The notes beneath the pieces were generated by a model. It saw only the letters and a list, made by a program, of their open reading frames with translations, did not search any database and was not told the origin of the DNA. This document shows positions 27,295 through 34,621 of a DNA stretch of 64,000 nucleotides, in pieces. How positions within the stretch are numbered: the stretch's first letter is position 1; every line of letters begins with the position of its first letter. Source of the stretch: Saccharothrix obliqua (GTDB taxonomy: Bacteria > Actinomycetota > Actinomycetes > Mycobacteriales > Pseudonocardiaceae); NCBI RefSeq assembly GCF_019375475.1, contig NZ_JAHXGQ010000004.1:124001-188000 (forward strand). The letters are read 5' to 3'. The translations under genes were made by a program, and so were the position numbers.

Positions 27295-29379
27295 CTACCC
27301 GCGCAGCCGCCGGGCCAGGTCCCGGACCGTCGGGTGCGCGAACAGGTCCGCCATGGTCAACGCCGGGTCGATCTCGCGGACCACGCGCAACGCCTTCATC
27401 GAGTCGCCCCCGAGCGCGAAGAAGTCCGCGTCCCGGCCGATCTCGGCGACACCCAGGTGGTCCCGCCACACGGCCGCGATGTGCTCCTCCACCTCGTCCG
27501 CCGGCGACTCGCCGCCCGCGGACCACACCGGGGCGGGCAGGGCGCGCCGGTCGACCTTGCCGTTCGGGCTCAGTGGCAGGCGGTCCACGGGCACCACCAC
27601 CGCGGGCACCAGGTAGCGCGGCAGCACGGCCGCCAGCTCGGCACGCACCCCCGCCGGGTCGAACGCACCCACCGCGTACCCGACCAGCCGCCGGTCGCCG
27701 GTCGGGTCGGTGGCCGCCGCGACCACCACGTCCGGGGTGCCGAGCACCCGCCGCAACGCCGCCTCCACCTCGCCCAGCTCGACCCGCAACCCGTTGACCT
27801 TCACCTGGAAGTCCAAGCGCCCCAGCAGTTCGAGCCGACCGTCCGGCCGGTACCGGACCAGGTCGCCGGTCCGGTACAGCCGCTCCCGCACCGGTCCCCA
27901 CGACCACGTCACGAACTTCTCGGCGGTCAGCTCCGGCTGTCCGAGGTAGCCGCGCGCGAGCCCGACGCCCGCCAGGTGCAGCTCGCCGGGCACGCCGACC
28001 GGCACCGGCCGCATCCGCTCGTCGAGCACGTACACGCGCTGGTTCGCCATCGGCCGCCCGTACGGGATGGACGTCCACGCCGGGTCGACGCGCTCCACCT
28101 CGTACAGCGTGGTGTGGATGGACGACTCGGTGGCCCCGCCCATCACGACCACCCGCGCGCCGGGCGCGTGCCGGCGCAACCGGTCCGGCAGCGACACGGC
28201 CACCCAGTCGCCACCGAGCAGCACCAGCCGCACCGCGGGCAGCGGCCCGGCCAGGCGTTCCAGCACGAGTTCCAGCAGTGCGGGCGCGGAGTTCCACACG
28301 GTGATCGACCGGTCGACCAGCTCACGCGCCCACGTCGCCGGGTCCGCGTCGGTCAGCACCAGCGTCCCGCCCGCGATGGTCATGCCCAGCAGCTCGTACA
28401 CGGACATGTCGAAACTCGGCGACGACAGGCCCAGCACGCGGTCACCGGGACCGACCGCGTAGCGGGTGTTGAGGTCCACCAGGTTGTTCAGCACGCCCCG
28501 GTGCCGCAGGGCGATGCCCTTGGGCGCGCCGGTCGAACCGGACGTGAAGATCACGTAGCACAGGTCGTCCGGCCCGGCGCCGCCGTCGAGGTCGGTGTCC
28601 GGACCGGGCAACGGGTCGCGGTCCAGCAGCACGGTCGGCGTGCCGGGCAGGTCGACGGCCAAGTCGGTGCGGGTCACCAGCACCGCCAGGTCCGCGCCGC
28701 GCCCCATCCCGGCCAGCCGGGCGGGCGGGTAGCCCGGGTCGAGCGGCACGTACGCGCCGCCCGCCTTCAGCACGCCGAGCACCGCCACCAGCAGGTCCGG
28801 CGACCGGTCCAGGCCCAGTCCGACCCGCACGTCCGGACCGACGCCGAGGCCGCGCAACCGGCGCGCGAGGCGGTTGGCGGCCCGGTTCACCTCGTCGTAG
28901 GTCCACGCCCGGTCGCCCCGGACCACGGCGGCGGCGTCCGGCTGGGCGGCGGCACGCGCCTCGAAGCGGTGGTGGACGCAGCCCTCCGGCACGGGTGCCG
29001 CGGTGTCGTTCCACGCCACCAGCAGCAGCCGCTGCTCGGCGGGCGTGGGCAGCGCGCCGTCCGGGTCGTCCAGCAGCACGCCCAGGTGGCCGAGCAGGCG
29101 GCGGATCGTGCCCTCGTCGAACAGGTCCGCGTCGTAGCGGGCGGTCAGGTCGTCGCCGACCACGACCGTCAACTCGCGCCGCGCGCCGTCGTCGGCGGTG
29201 AGCAGCACGCACTCCTCGTACGTCACCTCGGTCCGGCCGGTGTAGCGGCGCAGGAGTTCCGCGAACGCCTCCGCGAAGCGGGTCACCGGGTGGCCGCCGG
29301 GTCGGGGCACGCGGACCACGGCCGTGCGGCGCACCGGGCGGGGCACGCGGGCCCGGTCGGTCGGCAGCAGCGTGCTCAC
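27295..29379 (-). CDS. NRPS adenylation-PCP didomain, Ser/Cys-like code
   Basis: A 694-aa A-T protein. After about 80 residues resembling the tail of a condensation domain comes a full A domain: YVIFTSGSTGAPKG, FDMSVYE, VVMGGATESSIHT, YRTGDLVRY and the lysine in LSPNGKVDRR. The PCP serine is in FFALGGDSMKAL near the C-terminus. The binding-pocket code read by eye is D-M-Y-N-L-G-M-I-H-K, sharing six of ten positions with the classical cysteine code DLYNLSLIWK, so a small Ser/Cys-like amino acid is likely. It is last in the operon, coupled by GTGA overlap (29376-29379) to the SHMT-like gene, which could make its substrate, for example alpha-methylserine. Confidence 0.9.
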   Translation of the reverse strand: MSTLLPTDRARVPRPVRRTAVVRVPRPGGHPVTRFAEAFAELLRRYTGRTEVTYEECVLLTADDGARRELTVVVGDDLTARYDADLFDEGTIRRLLGHLGVLLDDPDGALPTPAEQRLLLVAWNDTAAPVPEGCVHHRFEARAAAQPDAAAVVRGDRAWTYDEVNRAANRLARRLRGLGVGPDVRVGLGLDRSPDLLVAVLGVLKAGGAYVPLDPGYPPARLAGMGRGADLAVLVTRTDLAVDLPGTPTVLLDRDPLPGPDTDLDGGAGPDDLCYVIFTSGSTGAPKGIALRHRGVLNNLVDLNTRYAVGPGDRVLGLSSPSFDMSVYELLGMTIAGGTLVLTDADPATWARELVDRSITVWNSAPALLELVLERLAGPLPAVRLVLLGGDWVAVSLPDRLRRHAPGARVVVMGGATESSIHTTLYEVERVDPAWTSIPYGRPMANQRVYVLDERMRPVPVGVPGELHLAGVGLARGYLGQPELTAEKFVTWSWGPVRERLYRTGDLVRYRPDGRLELLGRLDFQVKVNGLRVELGEVEAALRRVLGTPDVVVAAATDPTGDRRLVGYAVGAFDPAGVRAELAAVLPRYLVPAVVVPVDRLPLSPNGKVDRRALPAPVWSAGGESPADEVEEHIAAVWRDHLGVAEIGRDADFFALGGDSMKALRVVREIDPALTMADLFAHPTVRDLARRLRG

Positions 29380-30668
29380 ACGCCCACCTCCAGCGGGTAG
29401 AACGGCAGCGGGAACTCCGCGCACAACGCGGCGACCTCGGCCCGGACGCGGGCGCGCACCTCGCCGTCGAAGCGGTCGCGGGCGACCGCGGCGAGCACCA
29501 CGTGCACCAGTTCCGCGCACCGCGCCATCTCCGCCGGACCCATGCCGCGTCGCGCCACGACGTTCGTGCCCAGCCGCAGGCCGCTCGCCACCAGCGGCGG
29601 CCGGGTGTCGCCGGGCACGCGGTTGCGGTTGGCCAGGATGCCGCAGCCCTCCAGCGCCCGTTCCGCGACGACACCGGTCACGCCGTGCGGGCGGAGGTCG
29701 AGCAGCACCAGGTGGTTGTCGGTGCCGCCGGTGAGCACCCGGTGGCCGCGCTCGACGAGCCCGGCGGCCAGCGCGCGTGCGTCGGCGGCCACGCGGCGTG
29801 CCCAGGACCGGAAGTCGGGCCGCAGCGCGAGGTCGAGGGCACGTGCCTTGGCGGCGATCGCGCCCGGGTTGGGCGTGCCCTGGGTGCGCGGGAACACGCT
29901 GCGCTGCATCAGCTCCGCCAGCGTGCCCGTGCCGCCCGGTCCGGGGCGGTCGTGCTCGACGCCGCTCATGATCAGGCCGCCGCGCGGACCGCCGAGCTGC
30001 TTGTAGGTGCTGGTCGTGGTCACGTGGGCGATGTCGATCGGGCTGGGGTGCTCGCCCGCCGCGACCAGCCCGGCGACGTGCGAGATGTCGGCCACCAGGT
30101 ACGCGCCGACCGAGTCCGCGATCGCCCGGAACCGCCGGTAGTCCAACGCACGCGGGTACGAACTCGCGCCCGCTACGACCACGGCGGGTCGGTGCGCGCG
30201 CGCCAGTTCCGCGACCTGGTCGTAGTCGATCAGCCCGCCCGCCAGTCCGTAGTGGACGGCGCGGAAGTGCCGCCCGGTGACGGACGCGGGCGCGCCGTGC
30301 GTGAGGTGCCCGCCCGCGTCCAGGTCCATGCCGAGCAGCACACCGCCCGGTGGCAGCAGGCCGACCAGCACGGCCAGGTTCGCCGAGGAGCACGAGTGCG
30401 GCTGCGCGTTGGCGTACCGCGCGCCGAACACCGCCTTGGCGCGGGCCACGGCCAAGCGCTCCACCACGTCGAACCGCGCCGCGCCGGGGTGGTACCGCGC
30501 GCCGGGGTAGCCCTCGGCGGTCACGTTGTTCAGCACCGCGCCCGCCGCCGCCAGCACCGACGGGTCGGCGAGGCTCGCGTGCGCCACCAGCGCGAGGGTG
30601 TCGTGCTGCGCGCGCACCTCGGCCGCCAGCGCGCCCGCCAGCTCCGGGTCTTCGTCCACGAGGTTCAC
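29376..30668 (-). CDS. Serine hydroxymethyltransferase-like PLP enzyme
   Basis: A 430-aa fold-type I PLP enzyme of the GlyA family: GHLTHGAPA, ADISHVAGL (PLP aspartate) and the Schiff-base lysine in TTTSTYKQLGGPRGG. In housekeeping SHMTs the lysine is preceded by histidine (THK; H228 in E. coli); here it is tyrosine, suggesting a specialised substrate. Family members move one-carbon units from tetrahydrofolate onto glycine or, in alpha-methylserine types such as FmoH of JBIR-34 biosynthesis, onto D-alanine. The position inside the NRPS operon, overlapping TE upstream (30665-30668) and A-T downstream, argues for precursor supply. The GTG start follows from the overlap. Confidence 0.9.
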   Translation of the reverse strand: MNLVDEDPELAGALAAEVRAQHDTLALVAHASLADPSVLAAAGAVLNNVTAEGYPGARYHPGAARFDVVERLAVARAKAVFGARYANAQPHSCSSANLAVLVGLLPPGGVLLGMDLDAGGHLTHGAPASVTGRHFRAVHYGLAGGLIDYDQVAELARAHRPAVVVAGASSYPRALDYRRFRAIADSVGAYLVADISHVAGLVAAGEHPSPIDIAHVTTTSTYKQLGGPRGGLIMSGVEHDRPGPGGTGTLAELMQRSVFPRTQGTPNPGAIAAKARALDLALRPDFRSWARRVAADARALAAGLVERGHRVLTGGTDNHLVLLDLRPHGVTGVVAERALEGCGILANRNRVPGDTRPPLVASGLRLGTNVVARRGMGPAEMARCAELVHVVLAAVARDRFDGEVRARVRAEVAALCAEFPLPFYPLEVGV

Positions 30669-31351
30669 AGCAGGTCCTCGACCGTCTTCCACAGCAGCGG
30701 GAACGCCTCGGTGAAGTACATGTGCCCGCCGGGCAGCTCCAGCAGCGCGAACCGCTCCGACGTGTGGTCGGCCCACTCCCGACTGGCCGCGGCGCTCACC
30801 ATCACGTCGTCCGCGCCGCGCAGGGCCGTGATCGGCGTCGGCAGCGGGCGCGTGGTCGGCCGGTAGTCCTCCAGCAGCACCATGTCCGCCCGCAGCACGG
30901 GCAGCAGCAGCTCCCGCAGGTCCGGGTCGCGCAACGCCTCGTGGTCGTACCCGATCATGTCCCGCACGCCCGCGGCCAGCTGGTCGTCGTCCAGCCCGGA
31001 CACCGGCATCCGCCCGACCACGCGGGGCGGCGCGAGCGCGCCGCTGACCACCAGGTGACGGGGTGGCGCGCCCCGCGCCACCAGCACGTGCGCCGTCTCG
31101 TAGGCGAGGACCGCGCCGAAGCTGTGGCCGAACAACGCGAACGGCTCACCCCCCGCCGCCGCCAGCACCCGTGCCGCGGTGCCCTCGGCGGCACGCGTCA
31201 TCGTCGGGTAGAAGTCCTCCACGAACAGCTCTTCCCGGCCGGGCAGCTGGACGGGCGTGATGCGGACGGCCCCCGAGCCGTGGTCCCGCCACGGCCGGTA
31301 GACGCTCGCTCCCGCGCCCGCGTGGGGCAGGCACATGATCCTCGTCGGCAT
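30665..31351 (-). CDS. Type II thioesterase
   Basis: A 228-aa alpha/beta hydrolase: CLPHAGAGASVYRPW at the start, nucleophile elbow GHSFGA (Ser near 75), an acidic residue in ALRGADDVMV, and the catalytic His in LPGGHMYFTE. Type II thioesterases clear wrongly primed carriers; since no assembly-line protein here ends in a TE domain, it might also release the product. It lies three bases after the free C-domain gene and overlaps the SHMT-like gene. Confidence 0.93.
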   Translation of the reverse strand: MPTRIMCLPHAGAGASVYRPWRDHGSGAVRITPVQLPGREELFVEDFYPTMTRAAEGTAARVLAAAGGEPFALFGHSFGAVLAYETAHVLVARGAPPRHLVVSGALAPPRVVGRMPVSGLDDDQLAAGVRDMIGYDHEALRDPDLRELLLPVLRADMVLLEDYRPTTRPLPTPITALRGADDVMVSAAASREWADHTSERFALLELPGGHMYFTEAFPLLWKTVEDLL

Positions 31352-31354
31352 CGC

Positions 31355-32581
31355 TCATCCCTCCGGTCGGGTGGTCAGGTCGGCGAGCGCCCGGTGGAAC
31401 GCGCCGGCCAGCTCGTCCAGCCGCGTCGCCCAGAACGACCGCGAGACGGCCTGCGCCCGACCCGGCCACGCCTCGCCCTCGTCACGCAGCTCCAGCAGCA
31501 GCTCGTGCTGGAGGCCGCGTTGCGGCGCGGGCACCGACCGCAGCACCGCCGGTCCCGCCGGGTGCCGGGCCCGGGTCCAGCTCTGGAACGCGAAGGACGC
31601 CTGGTGCACCGGCATCCGCCTGCCACGCGCGGGCCGGGCCGCGGCCACGATCCGGTCGAACGGCAACGCGGCGTGCCCGAGCGCGGCGACGACCGCGTCC
31701 CACACCGCGGCCACCACGTCCGGCCGCGCCGGGTCGCGGAACCGGATGGGCAGCGTGTTCAGCGCGCAGCACACCTCGTCCTCCGCACCCCGCTCGCGCA
31801 CCGACACCGCGGTGCCCACGCAGAAGTCCGTGACGCCACCGACTTCGGCCAACGCCCGCCCGTACGCGGCGAACACGACCGCGAACGGCGAGCACGCCAA
31901 TCGCCGCGCCGTGGCACGCACGCGGGCCACGGTGTCGGGCGCGCAATCCACGGGCACCGACACCAGCACGTCGTCGGCCAGTTCCCGCAACCCGAGTTCG
32001 ACACCGCCGTCCGGCAGGTCGCCCGCGCCCGCGAGCGCGTCCCGCCAGTAGGCGGCCAGTTCCGCCTCCTCCGCCGGCGACGGGCCGCTGACCGGCGACC
32101 GGCCGCGCACCGGCAGCACCGGGTCCGCACCGGCCAGCGCCGCGCCGTACGCGGTGGCGAGGTCGGCGGTGAACACCTCCTCGGACAACCCGTCGAACAC
32201 GCCGTGGTGCACGGCGAGGTGGAGGTCCGCGCCGTGCCGGTCCGGCACCAGGGCAGCCCGGAACACCTCGCCCTCCGCCAGGTCGAACGGCCGCGCGGCC
32301 AGCCCGGCCGCCGCCTCGTCCGGCCCGGTGCCCGGCGGCAGCACGCGCACCGGGTCGGCGGGCGCCGGGCGGACCGACCTCACCAGCTCGCCGCCCACGA
32401 CGGCGAACGCCGTGCGCAACGCCTCGTGCCGGGCCAGCACGGCGGCCACCGCGGCACGCAGCTCCGGCTCCCGCACCGGTCCGTCCACCCGAACCCGGCC
32501 GAACGCGACGGCGGCGAGCGCGCCGGGCCGGATCCGCTCGGCCAACCAGAACCGCCGCTCGGCGGGCGACGCGGGTGTCAC
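31355..32581 (-). CDS. Free-standing NRPS condensation domain
   Basis: A 408-aa condensation domain with nothing attached. The start (AERRFWLAERIRPGALA) matches the C1 motif, the catalytic HHxxxDG motif is intact in LAVHHGVFDGLS (second His), and ALPFDRIV and the tail fit C6-C7. It forms an amide bond, or ester, between two carrier-bound partners in trans. GTG start, four bases after the SDR stop. With the A-T protein encoded three genes later it may form the last elongation or release step. Confidence 0.9.
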   Translation of the reverse strand: MTPASPAERRFWLAERIRPGALAAVAFGRVRVDGPVREPELRAAVAAVLARHEALRTAFAVVGGELVRSVRPAPADPVRVLPPGTGPDEAAAGLAARPFDLAEGEVFRAALVPDRHGADLHLAVHHGVFDGLSEEVFTADLATAYGAALAGADPVLPVRGRSPVSGPSPAEEAELAAYWRDALAGAGDLPDGGVELGLRELADDVLVSVPVDCAPDTVARVRATARRLACSPFAVVFAAYGRALAEVGGVTDFCVGTAVSVRERGAEDEVCCALNTLPIRFRDPARPDVVAAVWDAVVAALGHAALPFDRIVAAARPARGRRMPVHQASFAFQSWTRARHPAGPAVLRSVPAPQRGLQHELLLELRDEGEAWPGRAQAVSRSFWATRLDELAGAFHRALADLTTRPEG

Positions 32582-32585
32582 GGCG

Positions 32586-33416
32586 TCACCTCACCGTGTA
32601 CCCGGCGTCGACGGTGAGCACCGCGCCCGTGACGTGCCGGGCCTCGTCGGAGGCCAGCCACACCGCGGCTGCGGCCACGTCGGTCGGCTCGACCAGCGCG
32701 TTCATCGGCTGGTTCGCCAGGAACGCCGCCTCGTGCTCGGCCACCGGCACGTCGAGGCTGCGGGCGATCTCGGACAGCATCCGCCCCTCCACCGCCGGGT
32801 CGTCGCGGATGTTGCCCGGGCACACCGCGTTGACCCGCACCCGCAGCGGCGCGAGGTCCAGCGCGGTCGCCTTGGTGAGGCCGACCAGCCCGTGCTTCGC
32901 CGCCACGTACCCGGCGAAGTGCCGGTAGCCCACCAGGCCGGCCGTGGACGCGATGTTGACCACGCTGCCCGACCGGCGGTCCACCATGGCCGGGGTGAAC
33001 GCGGTGGTCACCCGCCACGCGCCGCTGAGGTCGACGTCGAGCATCAGCAGCCACTCGTCCTCGGTGATCTCGTGCGCGGGTTTCCCGGACGGCGCGGCGA
33101 TGCCCGCGTTGTTCACCACCGCGTCGACCACGCCGAACCGGTCGAGGGCGGTGTCCGCGAGCCGCCGCAGCGCGGCGAGGTCACGCACGTCGGCGACCGC
33201 CGCCACCACCTCGCCGCCGTGCTCGCGGCACAGGTCGGCGGTGTGCTCCAACTGGCTCTCCGTGCCCAGCGGGTACGGCACGCCCGGCACGTCCGCCGCC
33301 ACGTCCACCAGCACCACGTCCGCGCCCTCGGCCGCGAACGCCACCGCGCACGCGCGCCCGACGCCACGCGCCGCGCCGGTCACCACGGCCACCTTGCCCC
33401 GCAGCCGATCCGTCAC
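32586..33416 (-). CDS. Mycofactocin-type short-chain dehydrogenase
   Basis: A 276-aa SDR: TGAARGVGRA (Rossmann), NNAG, Ser in NIASTAG and the YVAAK catalytic pair. After the second beta strand it has an insertion with VPGVPYPLGTESQLEHTADL, a mark of mycofactocin-coupled SDRs (TIGR03971-like), which hold NAD(H) so tightly that a redox peptide cofactor must recycle it. It probably oxidises an alcohol on the NRPS-PKS intermediate or product. No mycofactocin genes are in the window; they would be elsewhere in the genome. The GTG start overlaps the MFS stop (33413-33416). Confidence 0.88.
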   Translation of the reverse strand: MTDRLRGKVAVVTGAARGVGRACAVAFAAEGADVVLVDVAADVPGVPYPLGTESQLEHTADLCREHGGEVVAAVADVRDLAALRRLADTALDRFGVVDAVVNNAGIAAPSGKPAHEITEDEWLLMLDVDLSGAWRVTTAFTPAMVDRRSGSVVNIASTAGLVGYRHFAGYVAAKHGLVGLTKATALDLAPLRVRVNAVCPGNIRDDPAVEGRMLSEIARSLDVPVAEHEAAFLANQPMNALVEPTDVAAAAVWLASDEARHVTGAVLTVDAGYTVR

Positions 33417-34621
33417 AACCGCGCCCCCTCGTCCAGTTCCCGCAGCGACTTGAGCCGCAGCGCCACCACCACCAGCGCCAGGTAGACCACGGCGAACCCG
33501 AGCAGCGAGTACCGCAGCCCGACCAGTTCCACCGACCACCCGGCGGACAGCACGCCCAGCGGCACCGACGCGAACGCCACCGCGCCGGTCAACCCGAACA
33601 CCCGCCCCTGGAGCCCTTCCGGCACCCGTTCCTGCATGACCGTCGCGAGCAGCGGGTTCAGCGGCCCGCCGGCGAGGCCCACCAGGAACGTCAACGCCGC
33701 CATCGCGGGCACGCCCGGCAGGTAGACCATCAGCACCCGCAGCAGGGCGACCGCGGCGAAGCAGCCGATGAACGTCGCGTACCGGTTCCTCAGCACGTTG
33801 CGGCTCGCGGGCGCGTACGCCAACGTGCCGATGACCGCGCCGACCCCACCGGCCGCGAGCAGCCAGCCCAGTGCCCGCACGTCACCCGCGACCTCCGTGG
33901 CGTACACCGGCAGCAGCACCGGCGCGAACGCGTCGTCCACGAAGTTCGTCACCACGAGCACCGCCAGGATCGCGCCGATCACCGGTGTCGCGGCGACGAA
34001 CGCGAAACCGTCCCGGAGCTGCCGCGCGAACCCGGCACGCGGCGTGGCCGGGCGTTCGGTGGCGGGCACGCCGAGGAAGGTCAGCAGGGACGCCAGCAGG
34101 AAGCTGCCCGCGTCCAGGTACAGGGTCGGCGCGGGCCCGGTCACCGCGACCAGCGCGGCGGCCAGCGGCGGGCCGAGCACCAGCGCCAGCCGCTGCGCCG
34201 AGTGGTGCACCGTGTTCGCGGTCTCCCGGCGCACACCGGCGGCCTCGGCGAGCGGCGCGAGCTGGCTCAACCGGGCCGTGCCGGCGGGCGTCGCGGCCAG
34301 CGAGCGGCCGAACAGCAACGCCAGCAGCACCGGCATCGGCAACCCGACCGTGCCGTGCAGCAGCGGCACCAGCACCATGCACACCCCGGCCGCGAGGTCG
34401 GACAGCACGCCCACGCGCCGCCCGCCGAACCGGTCGACCAGGACGCCGCCGGCCGCGCCCGCGAACACCAGCGGCAGCGTGTTGGCGAACCCGGCCAGGC
34501 CGGTCTGGAGCGAACTCCCGGTCTCCTGCAAGACGTACAGCGGCACGGCGACGACCGTGACGGCGTTGCCGAACCACGACAGGTAGTTGGCGGTCAGCAG
34601 GACGATCAGCGGACGCCTCAC
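33413..34621 (-). CDS. MFS exporter
   Basis: A 402-aa membrane protein with about 12 hydrophobic segments, starting VRRPLIVLLTANYLSWFGNAVTVVAVPLYVL and including the loop VLVDRFGGRRVGVLSD typical of major facilitator transporters (MFS_3/enterobactin-exporter-like). It probably exports the hybrid peptide or gives self-resistance. GTG start overlapping the C-T-E stop (34618-34621); stop overlapping the SDR start. The longer frame reads back into the NRPS gene and is not used. Confidence 0.92.
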   Translation of the reverse strand: MRRPLIVLLTANYLSWFGNAVTVVAVPLYVLQETGSSLQTGLAGFANTLPLVFAGAAGGVLVDRFGGRRVGVLSDLAAGVCMVLVPLLHGTVGLPMPVLLALLFGRSLAATPAGTARLSQLAPLAEAAGVRRETANTVHHSAQRLALVLGPPLAAALVAVTGPAPTLYLDAGSFLLASLLTFLGVPATERPATPRAGFARQLRDGFAFVAATPVIGAILAVLVVTNFVDDAFAPVLLPVYATEVAGDVRALGWLLAAGGVGAVIGTLAYAPASRNVLRNRYATFIGCFAAVALLRVLMVYLPGVPAMAALTFLVGLAGGPLNPLLATVMQERVPEGLQGRVFGLTGAVAFASVPLGVLSAGWSVELVGLRYSLLGFAVVYLALVVVALRLKSLRELDEGARL

